DNA from: Pseudomonas muyukensis
Lineage (GTDB): Bacteria > Pseudomonadota > Gammaproteobacteria > Pseudomonadales > Pseudomonadaceae
Assembly (NCBI RefSeq): GCF_019139535.1
Contig: NZ_CP077073.1
Location: 2,756,501 to 2,820,500 of the forward strand
Reading direction: 5' to 3'
DNA length: 64,000 nt
The position numbers were made by a program, and so were the translations under genes. Numbering within the stretch: the first letter of the stretch is position 1; each line of letters opens with the position of its first letter. Shown in pieces: positions 55,473 through 63,476 of this stretch. The notes under the pieces were generated by a model. The model did not search any database. It saw only the letters and a list, made by a program, of their open reading frames with translations, and was not told the DNA's origin.

Positions 55473-56825
55473 TCAGAGGAACCAGCGGTACTCCCGCGCA
55501 CTGACCTCCTGCAGGAACGCCAGGTGGTCCTGGCGCTTGTTCTCGCAGTACACCATCACGAACTCCTCTCCCAAGCCTTCGTTCACTGCCGGGTGCCCGC
55601 GCATGGCCGCCACCGCGCCGAGCATGTCCTTGGGGAAGTCGATGCCGCTGCCACGGTTTTCGTTCAATGGCGCGATCGGCTCCTGGCCGGCCTCCAGGCC
55701 ATGCTCCATGCCACAGAGAATCGCCGCCAGCACCAGGTACGGGTTGGCGTCGGCGCCGGCCAGGCGGTGCTCGATCCGCAGGTTGCGCGGGTCCGACTCG
55801 GGGATGCGAATGCACGCGTCGCGGTCCTCGAAGCCCCAACTGGCCCGGCTGGCGGCATTGACCATGGCGCCATAGCGGCGAAACGCGTTGTGGTTGGCGG
55901 CAAATACCGGCATGCAGTGCGGCAGCAGCGCCAGGCAGCCAGTCACGGCATGGCGCAGCGGGCGCTGGCCGTCGGCGGCCAGCAGATTGTTGCCGGCCGC
56001 GTCATAAAGGCTGACATGCACGTGCATGCCGCTACCCGGCGCCTGCAGGTACGGCTTGCTCATGAACGAGGCGCGCAAGCCATGCTTGAGCGCCACGCCG
56101 CGGGTGCTGCGGCAGAACAGCGCGGCCCAGTCGGCGGCGCGCAGGCCATCGTCGCAATGGCCGAAGTTGATCTCGAACTGGCCCGGGCCCAGTTCGGCGC
56201 TGATGACATTGGCGTCGATCCCCTGCCGGTTGGCGCTCTCGACCATTTCGCGCAGCACGTCGGAGAACCGCGACAGGCGTTCGATGTGCATGTTCGGCTG
56301 GTCGTCGGCGTCATTGCTGAACGGGTCGTGGGGGAACTGCGGCAGGCCGTCCTTGAGCGCGCGGTCAAATAGATAGAACTCCAGCTCGAACGCCACCACC
56401 GGGCGCATGCCGCGTCGCTCGAGGCGCCGCAGCACGCGGGCGAGCACTTCCCGTGGCTCGAACGCGATGGGGGCGGCGGTGCCGTCCGAGGTGATCAGCA
56501 TCTGCCCCAGCGGTTCGCGCTCCCAAGTCACCAGTTTGAGCGTGCCGGGCACCAGGCGCCTGAAGGCATCGGGGTCGCCGTCGTTGAAGCAGTAGTCGCC
56601 AATCGGGAACAGACCGCCCTGGGCGCCGAGCAGCACGCAGTTCTGCGGCAACTTCAGCGGGCTGCCGGCGGCGACCTTGGCCAGCATCTCGATAGGGTAG
56701 CGCTTGCCGTAGAAGTGCCCGGGGATGTCCAGGCTGATCAGGTCGACATAGCGCACTTCGGGGTGTTGCTGGCGGAACGCGCGGATTTCGCTGGGCAAGT
56801 CGGCAAAGCCGGTGGTGCTGGTCAT
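55473..56825 (-). CDS. Glutamine synthetase-like gamma-glutamylpolyamine synthetase
   Basis: A 450-residue GS-fold ligase of the PuuA/SpuI type, likely to join glutamate to a polyamine using ATP. The N-terminal beta-grasp region has VRYVDLISLDIPGHFYGKRYP. The catalytic region has VVAFELEFYLFD (metal-binding Glu), ELGPGQFEINFGHCDD, GSGMHVHVSLYD (ATP-site type) and a final RIEHRLAGADANPYL. Gln synthetase itself would differ in the adenylylation loop. It is the last gene of a three-gene unit with a cupin-XRE regulator and an amine oxidase, which supports a polyamine role. Confidence 0.88.
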   Translation of the reverse strand: MTSTTGFADLPSEIRAFRQQHPEVRYVDLISLDIPGHFYGKRYPIEMLAKVAAGSPLKLPQNCVLLGAQGGLFPIGDYCFNDGDPDAFRRLVPGTLKLVTWEREPLGQMLITSDGTAAPIAFEPREVLARVLRRLERRGMRPVVAFELEFYLFDRALKDGLPQFPHDPFSNDADDQPNMHIERLSRFSDVLREMVESANRQGIDANVISAELGPGQFEINFGHCDDGLRAADWAALFCRSTRGVALKHGLRASFMSKPYLQAPGSGMHVHVSLYDAAGNNLLAADGQRPLRHAVTGCLALLPHCMPVFAANHNAFRRYGAMVNAASRASWGFEDRDACIRIPESDPRNLRIEHRLAGADANPYLVLAAILCGMEHGLEAGQEPIAPLNENRGSGIDFPKDMLGAVAAMRGHPAVNEGLGEEFVMVYCENKRQDHLAFLQEVSAREYRWFL

Positions 56826-56835
56826 GGTCGTGCTC

Positions 56836-57387
56836 TCAACGGAAGACCCAGAGAACCCGGGTCGGCTGTTCGGTCAGGTTGGCGTAGCGGAACTGGCTGT
56901 GCGGCGGCAGTTGAAAACTGTCGTTTGGCCCCAGGGTGACGGCGCCTTCGTGGCCTTCGCGCCACAAGGTCAGTTCGCCCTCGAGGACGAACCCCCCTTG
57001 CTCCGAGCTGTCGTCCAGGTGCCCGTCGCCACTGCTGGCACCTGGCGCCAGGTGACTTTCGAGCATGGCGAAGCGGCCATTGAGGGTAGGCGAGACCAGC
57101 ACATCGGTAACCCCGGCGGCGTAGTACAGGGTGCGCCGCTCACCGGGGCGGGTGACCCAGTCGAGCTCGCGTGGCGGCACGGCCTGGTAGAAGTAGGTGG
57201 TGGGCACTTGCAGCGCTTCGCTGATGGCGGTGAGGTCGGCCACGGTCGGGCGCGACAGGCCCCGCTCGACCTGGGAGAGGAAACCCAGCGAGCGCTTGAC
57301 CCGGCTGGCCAGTTCATCGAGGGTCAGGCCACGGTGCTTGCGCAGGTCGCGCACCTGGCGGGCGAGGGCCTGGATATCGTCAGACAT
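56836..57387 (-). CDS. XRE-cupin transcriptional regulator, PuuR-type
   Basis: A 183-residue regulator with an N-terminal XRE helix-turn-helix (VRDLRKHRGLTLDELASRV, about residues 10-30) and a C-terminal cupin domain (VLEGELTLWREGHEG, LPPHSQFRYANL). Such regulators control polyamine or amino-acid catabolic genes, as PuuR does. Its start overlaps the amine oxidase stop by 8 bases, and the GS-like gene starts 10 bases after it. It lies within the operon and probably represses it. Confidence 0.9.
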   Translation of the reverse strand: MSDDIQALARQVRDLRKHRGLTLDELASRVKRSLGFLSQVERGLSRPTVADLTAISEALQVPTTYFYQAVPPRELDWVTRPGERRTLYYAAGVTDVLVSPTLNGRFAMLESHLAPGASSGDGHLDDSSEQGGFVLEGELTLWREGHEGAVTLGPNDSFQLPPHSQFRYANLTEQPTRVLWVFR

Positions 57388-58669
57388 GGTCGCGCATCCT
57401 GTACCAGGCCTTGGCCGCGGCCTCCAGGGGCGCGGCCAGCAGCTCGCCGCCGGGGAAGCGGCCGTTATCGATGCCTTGGTACAGCGTCAGCAGCGCATCG
57501 TCGCCGAGGATCGCGTCGCTGACCGCCCGCGCCCCGGCCAGGGTCGGCAGCACGCCATGGCCGGAAAAACCTTGCAGCCAGTAGCGCTGGCCCTGGCGGC
57601 CGATGTCGGGCGTGCGCTGGATGCTGCAGTCGATGTGCCCGCCCCAGGCATGCTCGATGGCCACCCCGCGCAACTGCGGGAAGACCCGCTCCAGGTACGG
57701 CCGGGTGGCGCCGGCGACATCCTTGGGGATCCCGCCCAGGTAGGTGCAACCGCCGCCGAACAGCAGGCGGTGGTCGGGGGTGAGGCGAAAGTAGTCAGGA
57801 ACGAACTGGTTGTCGATCACGCAACTGTTGCGCGGTAGCAGCGAGGCGGCGAAGTCTGGCGCCAGCGGCGCGGTGGCCACCTGGTAGGCGCCCACCGGCA
57901 GCAGGCGCCGTGACAGGTCGCGGTCCAGGCGGTCGATATAGGCATTGCAGGCCAGTACCACCACGCTGCTGCGTACCTCGCCCTTGGCGGTGCGGGCGAG
58001 AAAGCCGTCGCGGTGCGCGTGGTAGTCGAGCACCTGGCTTTGTTCGAAGATCTGCCCGCCGGCCGCCTCGATGGCGTTGGCCAGGCCCTGGGCCAGCTTC
58101 AGCGGGTTGAGATGGGCGCCGTTGGGATCGAGCAGGGCGGCCTGGTAGCGGGGGCTGTCGATCCATTCGGGCAGCTCGTCGCGCGCGATCAGCCGCAAGC
58201 TGTCGTAGCCGAGCTTGTCGGCGGCTTCCTGGCGGGCCTGCTCCAGCAGCTTCACCCGGCGCGGCAGCACCGCGGCCCACAGGCTGCCGAGGCGGTAGTC
58301 GATGTCGAAACCGTGGCGCCGGGGGAGCTCGCGCATTTCCTCGGCGGCCCAGCACATGCTGTCCCACAGCTGCCGACTGCGTTCCAGGCCCAGGGCCTTT
58401 TCCAGTGGTGGCAGGTCACATGACCAGCCCAGCAGCGCCTGGCCACCGTTGCGTCCGGAGGCGGCCCAGGCCACCCGGCTGGCTTCCAGCAAGGTCACGC
58501 GTTTGCCGGCCAGGGCCAGGCGCAGGGCAGTGTGCAGGCCGCTGAAGCCGGCGCCGACGATCAGCACCTCGGTGTCGTGGCGGGTTTGCAGGGTCGGGCG
58601 CAGGGGGAGGGGCGTGGGGTGGGTGAGGGCGTAGTAGCTGGCGACGTGCTGGGCGGATTGCTTGAACAT
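57380..58669 (-). CDS. FAD-dependent amine oxidase, PuuB type (operon copy)
   Basis: A 429-residue flavoenzyme of the PuuB/DadA-like group. The FAD motif VLIVGAGFSGLHTALRLALAG lies at about residue 34, followed by EASRVAWAASGRNGGQALLGW. The C-terminal RYWLQGFSGHGVLPTLAGA is the FAD-proximal segment. It is only distantly related to the paralogue at 7447 in the middle region. It heads the operon with the cupin-XRE regulator and the GS-like ligase, so the three would form and then oxidise a gamma-glutamyl amine. Confidence 0.88.
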   Translation of the reverse strand: MFKQSAQHVASYYALTHPTPLPLRPTLQTRHDTEVLIVGAGFSGLHTALRLALAGKRVTLLEASRVAWAASGRNGGQALLGWSCDLPPLEKALGLERSRQLWDSMCWAAEEMRELPRRHGFDIDYRLGSLWAAVLPRRVKLLEQARQEAADKLGYDSLRLIARDELPEWIDSPRYQAALLDPNGAHLNPLKLAQGLANAIEAAGGQIFEQSQVLDYHAHRDGFLARTAKGEVRSSVVVLACNAYIDRLDRDLSRRLLPVGAYQVATAPLAPDFAASLLPRNSCVIDNQFVPDYFRLTPDHRLLFGGGCTYLGGIPKDVAGATRPYLERVFPQLRGVAIEHAWGGHIDCSIQRTPDIGRQGQRYWLQGFSGHGVLPTLAGARAVSDAILGDDALLTLYQGIDNGRFPGGELLAAPLEAAAKAWYRMRDHV

Positions 58670-58686
58670 GCCGGGGCCTCGTGAAA

Positions 58687-58713
58687 TTTTTTATGATTAT
58701 TTTCATGAAAAAA
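58687..58713. promoter_or_regulatory. AT-rich dyad upstream of the amine oxidase operon
   Basis: TTTTTTATGA and TCATGAAAAAA form an inverted repeat around TTATTT, 18 bases before the oxidase start. It is a plausible operator, possibly for the cupin-XRE regulator, by position and symmetry only. Confidence 0.4.
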
Positions 58714-58809
58714 TAGCAGAGGATTTTCATTGCGCCAGTCTTTATGGGCGCCACTGCTTGGCGGGAAGGTCAGTGTTTACACGTTTTCCTGTGAGAGTGC
58801 TCGCCTGAC

Positions 58810-60756
58810 TTATGTAGATACCTTGCGGCGAGGCTGCCTGGGTTTGCCGGCCGCGGCCTTGCCCTTGGCAGCAGTCTTGCGCTTTTTCTTCCACGGCGCC
58901 GCCGCCTTGCCCGCCGCCGGCCCGCTGATGCTCAGGCGCATGCCGCTGCAACGCTCGACCAGCTTGCCCATCCACGCCGACTGGCGGGCGACGAAGTCTT
59001 CCAGGCTCATCTCGCCGCTCTGCACCATGTCCAGCGCCTGCTCCCAGATTGCCGTGGTACCGGGGTCGGCAATGGCCCGGGGCACCGCGTCGATCAGGCT
59101 GAACGCCGCCGGGGTGGCAGATAGCGCCTTGCCGTGCTTGATCAGGTAGCCGCGGTCAAGCAGGCCCTGGATGATGCTGGCGCGGGTCGCCTCGGTGCCG
59201 ATGCCGGTGGTGTCCTTGAGCTTCTGCTTCAACCGCGGGTCGTCCACCAACTTGGCGACGTTCTTCATCGCCTTGATCAGGTCGCCTTCGGTGAAGGGCT
59301 TGGGTGGTTGGGTCCACAGGTCCTTGAGCTGCAGCCCGTGCACAGCGCAGTCCTGGCCCTCGCGCAGGGCCGGCAGCACCTGGGCCGGTGGCGCTTCACG
59401 GCCCCTGGCGGGGGTCAGCGCCTCGGGCAGCGCGCGGCGCCAGCCGGGTTCGACGATCTGCTTGCCCACCGCGCGCAACCGATGGCCGGCGCAATCGAAC
59501 TCGGCCTGCGTGCGGTCGTACTCGTGGTTGGGCAGGAACTGCGCCAGGTAGCGGGCGCGGATCAAGGTGTACACCGCCTTGTACTTGGGCGACAGGCGTG
59601 CCGGATCGCTGGCGGCGGCGGTGGGGATGATGCCGTGGTGGGCGCTGACCTTCTGGTCGTTCCAGGCCCGTGAGCGACGTTGGGCGTCGAGGTGCGGCTG
59701 CAGCGCAACGAGGCTGCTGTCGGCGCGCTGCAGTGCGCCGAGGATGCCGGGCGCCTCGCCATGCTGGCTCAGCGGCAGGTAGCCGCTGTCGCTGCGCGGG
59801 TAGGTGATGAGCTTGTGGGTTTCATACAGGGCCTGGGCGATGTCCAGGGTTTCCTGGGCGCCGAGGCCGAGCTTTTTCGAGCACACCTCTTGCAGGGTGC
59901 CAAGGTCGAAGGGCAGCGGCGCGGCCTCGCGCACGCGCTCGGTGGCGACCTTCAGTACCCGCGCGGCAGCCGCCGCCTGCATCGCGGCGGCCGCCTGTTG
60001 CGCCAGGGCCTGGTTCAGGCAGCGGCCCTGGTCGTCGCAGGCGTCTTCGGCGGCGCGCCACTGGGCGTTGAAGATCGCGCCCGCGCTTTGCAGCTGCACG
60101 TCGATGGCCCAGAACGGCACGGGCACGAAGTCGGCGATGCTACGGTCGCGGTCCACCACCAGGCGCAGGGTCGGGGTTTGCACCCGGCCCACCGGCAGCA
60201 CGCCCTGGTAGCCGGATTGGCGGCCGAGCAGGGTGAACAGCCGGCTCATGTTCATGCCGATCAGCCAGTCGGCGCGCGAGCGGCCCAGCGCCGAGTGGTA
60301 CAGGCTGAAGGTTTCCTGGCCCGGCAGCAGCCGGCCCAGGGCCTTGCGAATCGAGGCATCGTCCAGCGCCGACAGCCACAGGCGCTGGATCGGCCCGCGG
60401 TAGCGGCAGTGTTCGACCAGTTCGCGGGCGATCATCTCGCCCTCGCGGTCGGCGTCGGTGGCGATGACCAGTTCGCGGGCCTCGCCCAGCAAGCGCTTGA
60501 CCGCCTTGAACTGGCTGGCGGTCTTGGGCTTGACGGTCATCTTCCACTTCTCTGGGATGATCGGCAGGTCGTCGAGGCTCCAGCGCTTGTAGCGTTCGTC
60601 GTAGCTGTCCGGCGGCGCGGTCTCCAGCAGGTGGCCGATGCACCAGGTCACGCAGACATCGCTGCCGACCCAGCAGCCGTCGCCGCGGCGCTGGGCGCCG
60701 AGTACCTTGGCGATGTCTTTTGCCTGGGAGGGTTTTTCGCAGAGGAACAGGCGCAT
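58810..60756 (-). CDS. topB: DNA topoisomerase III
   Basis: A 648-residue type IA topoisomerase that decatenates DNA. The Toprim region has MRLFLCEKPSQAKDIAKVLG, IATDADREGEMIARELVEH and SALDDASIRKAL. The active-site tyrosine lies in KLITYPRSDSGYL. The N-terminal GHLLETAPPDSYDERYKRW and the AHHGIIPT motif are typical of TopB. The C-terminal tail is short and Lys/Arg-rich (KKKRKTAAKGKAAAGKPRQ), with no zinc fingers as seen in TopA. The start at 60756 fits the family. A LexA-type box lies upstream. Confidence 0.95.
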   Translation of the reverse strand: MRLFLCEKPSQAKDIAKVLGAQRRGDGCWVGSDVCVTWCIGHLLETAPPDSYDERYKRWSLDDLPIIPEKWKMTVKPKTASQFKAVKRLLGEARELVIATDADREGEMIARELVEHCRYRGPIQRLWLSALDDASIRKALGRLLPGQETFSLYHSALGRSRADWLIGMNMSRLFTLLGRQSGYQGVLPVGRVQTPTLRLVVDRDRSIADFVPVPFWAIDVQLQSAGAIFNAQWRAAEDACDDQGRCLNQALAQQAAAAMQAAAAARVLKVATERVREAAPLPFDLGTLQEVCSKKLGLGAQETLDIAQALYETHKLITYPRSDSGYLPLSQHGEAPGILGALQRADSSLVALQPHLDAQRRSRAWNDQKVSAHHGIIPTAAASDPARLSPKYKAVYTLIRARYLAQFLPNHEYDRTQAEFDCAGHRLRAVGKQIVEPGWRRALPEALTPARGREAPPAQVLPALREGQDCAVHGLQLKDLWTQPPKPFTEGDLIKAMKNVAKLVDDPRLKQKLKDTTGIGTEATRASIIQGLLDRGYLIKHGKALSATPAAFSLIDAVPRAIADPGTTAIWEQALDMVQSGEMSLEDFVARQSAWMGKLVERCSGMRLSISGPAAGKAAAPWKKKRKTAAKGKAAAGKPRQPRRKVST

Positions 60757-60826
60757 GGCCGCAAACGCTTCATCGTGAAAGTTGCGCACTAGGATGCGCA
60801 AGGTGGGGCCTGCAGGCAAGTTTTAT

Positions 60827-60842
60827 CTGTATGTATGTACAG
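60827..60842. promoter_or_regulatory. LexA-box-like site between topB and the lipase gene
   Basis: CTGTATGTATGTACAG fits CTGT-N8-ACAG with an alternating centre, very close to the SOS consensus. It lies 71 bases upstream of topB and 152 bases before the lipase gene, inside the 237-base divergent region. The rest of this region shows no gene. Confidence 0.6.
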
Positions 60843-60993
60843 CTTTTTTGTGCGCAACTTTGGCAGGGTAGCCGCCCCTTCGGGTTGGACGTACCGGCGA
60901 GTGCGTGCCAGCTTTGCCTTTCGCCCGTCAGTCGTGTCACCGGACGAAGTCGCTGGGGTGCCTTTCCTACAAGAACAACAGGGATGTAGACCA

Positions 60994-62844
60994 ATGCCCG
61001 TATTCGATTATCGACAGCTCGACAGCACTGCCTCTTCGGCGCTCTACAAGGACGCCATGGCCTTGGCGACCTACGCCTACCATGGCATCGACGACGGTTT
61101 CAGCGCCGGCTACCAGAAGCACGGTTTCGGCCTCGGCCTGCCGGCCACCCTGGTCAAGGCCCTGATCGGCGGCACCGACAGCCAGGGGGTGATCCCCGGT
61201 ATCCCCTGGAACCCGGATGCCGAGGCCAGGGCCCTGGCCCAGGTCAAGGCCGCCGGCTGGTCACCGCTCAGCGCCGCGCAACTGGGTTACCAGGGCAAGA
61301 CCGATGCCCGCGGCACCTTCCATGGCGAGGCGCCGGGCTATACCAGCGCCCAGGTCGAGATCCTCGGCCGCTACGACAGCGCCGGCCAGCTCACCGGCAT
61401 CGGCATCGGTTTTCGCGGCACCAGCGGCCCGCGCGAGAACCTGCTCGGCGACACCCTGGGCGATGCCATCAACGACCTGCTGGCGGCGATCGGTCCGGCC
61501 GGCTACGCCCGCGACTACGCCGGCAACGCCTTCGGTCGCCTGCTCGACAATGTGGCGGCCTTCGCCAAGGCCAACGGCCTGAGCGGCGCCGACATCACCG
61601 TCAGCGGCCACAGCCTTGGCGGCCTGGCGGTCAACAGCCTGGCCGACCTGAGCGGCTCGCGCTGGGGGGGCTTCTACCAGGACGCGCGCTACGTGGCCTT
61701 CGCCTCGCCGACCCAGGCCGCCGAAGCCGGCAAGGTGCTCAACATCGGCTACGAGAACGATCCGGTATTCCGCGTGCTCGACGGTACCTCGGCCACCTGG
61801 GGCACGCTGGGCGTGCATGATGGCGACAAAGCCTGGGCAACCAACAACATCGTCAACTTCAACGACCACTACGCCTCCGACGCCTGGAACCTGTTGCCGT
61901 TCTCCATTGGCAATATCGCCACCTGGCTGTCGCACCTGCCCTCGGCCTACACCGATGGCCTGGGCCGGGTGTTGAACTCGGCCTTCTACCAGTGGACCAG
62001 CCGCGACTCGACCATCGTGGTCAGCAACCTGTCCGACGTGACCCGTGGCTCGACCTGGGTCGAGGACCTCAACCGCAATGCCGAGCCGCACAAGGGCAGC
62101 ACCTTCATCATTGGCACCGAGCAGGACGACCTGATCCATGGCGGGCGTGGCAACGACTACCTCGAGGGCCGGGCCGGCAACGACACCTTCCGCGACGACG
62201 GTGGCTTCAACCTGATCGATGGCGGTGCTGGCCATGACACCCTGAAGCTGCAGGATGCGCTGGCCAACCTGAGCATCGCCCGGGATGGCCAAGGCACCTT
62301 GTATGTGCGCGACGCCGAGGGCGGCATCAGCCTGGTGCGCAACGTCGAGACCCTGGTCAGCAAGGAGTCGAGCCTGTTGATCTTCAGCAAGGAGGTCAGC
62401 CATGCGGTGACGCCGGGTGGCTTGCTCGACAGCGGCAAGATCAATCCCTATGCCGTGTCGCACAGTGGTGGCCAGGGCAGCGACCAGTTGCTGGCCGGTA
62501 ATCAGGGGCAGTGGCTGTTCGGCCTGGGCGGCGACGATCGCCTGGTGGGTGGGGCGGGCAACGATGTATTGGTCGGCGGGGCGGGCAACGATGTGCTCAG
62601 TGGCGGCGGTGGCCGCGACACGTTCCTGTTCGACGGCGCGTTCGGCCAGGACCGGGTGCTGGACTTCACCGGGCAGGACCGGCTGGTGTTCATCGGCGTC
62701 GAGGGTGGCACGGCGGCGCCGGACTGGCGGGCGCATGCCAGCCAGGTGGGCGATGACCTGGTGCTGAAGTTCGGCGGGGACAGCGTGACGTTGGTGGGGA
62801 TCTCGGCTCAGGGGCTGGGGGACGGGCAGATCGTGATTGCCTGA
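60994..62844 (+). CDS. Family I.3 RTX lipase (polyurethanase type)
   Basis: A 616-residue secreted lipase, near-identical in length to Pseudomonas family I.3 lipases. The catalytic triad is Ser207 in GHSLGG, Asp256 in GYENDP and His314 in SHLPSAY. RTX nonapeptide repeats (GGRGNDYLEGRAGND and GGAGNDVLVGGAGNDVLSGGGG) bind Ca2+ after secretion, and the C-terminus is the type I secretion signal, ending VTLVGISAQGLGDGQIVIA. The start at 60994 has AGGGA upstream and matches the family N-terminus (MPVFDYRQLDST). No ABC/HlyD/TolC genes accompany it in this window. Confidence 0.95.
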   Translation: MPVFDYRQLDSTASSALYKDAMALATYAYHGIDDGFSAGYQKHGFGLGLPATLVKALIGGTDSQGVIPGIPWNPDAEARALAQVKAAGWSPLSAAQLGYQGKTDARGTFHGEAPGYTSAQVEILGRYDSAGQLTGIGIGFRGTSGPRENLLGDTLGDAINDLLAAIGPAGYARDYAGNAFGRLLDNVAAFAKANGLSGADITVSGHSLGGLAVNSLADLSGSRWGGFYQDARYVAFASPTQAAEAGKVLNIGYENDPVFRVLDGTSATWGTLGVHDGDKAWATNNIVNFNDHYASDAWNLLPFSIGNIATWLSHLPSAYTDGLGRVLNSAFYQWTSRDSTIVVSNLSDVTRGSTWVEDLNRNAEPHKGSTFIIGTEQDDLIHGGRGNDYLEGRAGNDTFRDDGGFNLIDGGAGHDTLKLQDALANLSIARDGQGTLYVRDAEGGISLVRNVETLVSKESSLLIFSKEVSHAVTPGGLLDSGKINPYAVSHSGGQGSDQLLAGNQGQWLFGLGGDDRLVGGAGNDVLVGGAGNDVLSGGGGRDTFLFDGAFGQDRVLDFTGQDRLVFIGVEGGTAAPDWRAHASQVGDDLVLKFGGDSVTLVGISAQGLGDGQIVIA

Positions 62845-62901
62845 AGGCACTTCGCGAGCCTGTAGGAGATCGTCCAGCCCTTTGGGCTGCGCTGTCCCCC
62901 G

Positions 62902-63016
62902 GTGGGAGCGGCCTTGTGTCGCGAAAGGGCTGCGTAGCAGCCCCAGGATTTCAGCGTTGACGCAAAGATCGCCGGGGCCGCCATGCGGCCCTTTCGCGAC
63001 ACAAGGCCGTTCCCAC
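62902..63016. repeat. Inverted REP pair after the lipase gene
   Basis: GTGGGAGCGGCCTTGTGTCGCGAAAGGG and its reverse CCCTTTCGCGACACAAGGCCGTTCCCAC enclose TGCGTAGCAGCCCC and GGCCGCCATGCGGCC. It is the same family as at 9072, 18739 and 33635. Confidence 0.9.
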
Positions 63017-63041
63017 AAAGAGCAGGTGACCACCTGATGAC

Positions 63042-63476
63042 TCAGGCGATCTCGCGCGAGTCGCGGATCATGTCCACGTGCGGGATGCCGGCTTCGAGGA
63101 ACTCCTCGCTGACCACGCGGAAACCCAGGCGCTCGTAGAACGGCGTGGCGTGCACCTGGGCGCTGAGCATCTGCTGCTTGAGGTCGCGGTTCTGCGCCTC
63201 GACGATCACCGCGCGCATCAGCGCATCGCCCACGTTCAGGCCGCGCCAGTCCTTGAGCACCGAGACCCGGCCGATGGTGCCGTCGGGCAGCAGGCGCGCG
63301 GTACCGATCGGGTAGTCGCCTTCGAGCGCCAGGAAATGCACGGCGCTGGGGTCTTCGGCATCGAATTCCAGCTCCGGCGGCACGTGCTGTTCGGCGACGA
63401 ACACGGCGCTGCGGATACGGTGGATGTCGGCGTTGTCTTTGTGCCAGTCGGCCAGGCGTACGCTGATTTTATTCAT
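63042..63476 (-). CDS. GNAT family N-acetyltransferase
   Basis: A 144-residue GNAT acetyltransferase. The acetyl-CoA site lies in IGRVSVLKDWRGLNVGDALM, with the preceding VHFLALEGDYPIGTARLLPDG and the final FYERLGFRVVSEEFLEAGIPHVDM. The pattern resembles ElaA-like enzymes. The substrate is unknown. It overlaps the end of the upstream RoxA-like gene by 8 bases, so the two form an operon. Confidence 0.9.
   Translation of the reverse strand: MNKISVRLADWHKDNADIHRIRSAVFVAEQHVPPELEFDAEDPSAVHFLALEGDYPIGTARLLPDGTIGRVSVLKDWRGLNVGDALMRAVIVEAQNRDLKQQMLSAQVHATPFYERLGFRVVSEEFLEAGIPHVDMIRDSREIA

Noticed and set aside
60770..60994. A 74-codon minus-strand frame between topB and the lipase
   Set aside because: It lies over the promoter region and LexA-like box, has no ribosome binding site, and the composition is not gene-like.
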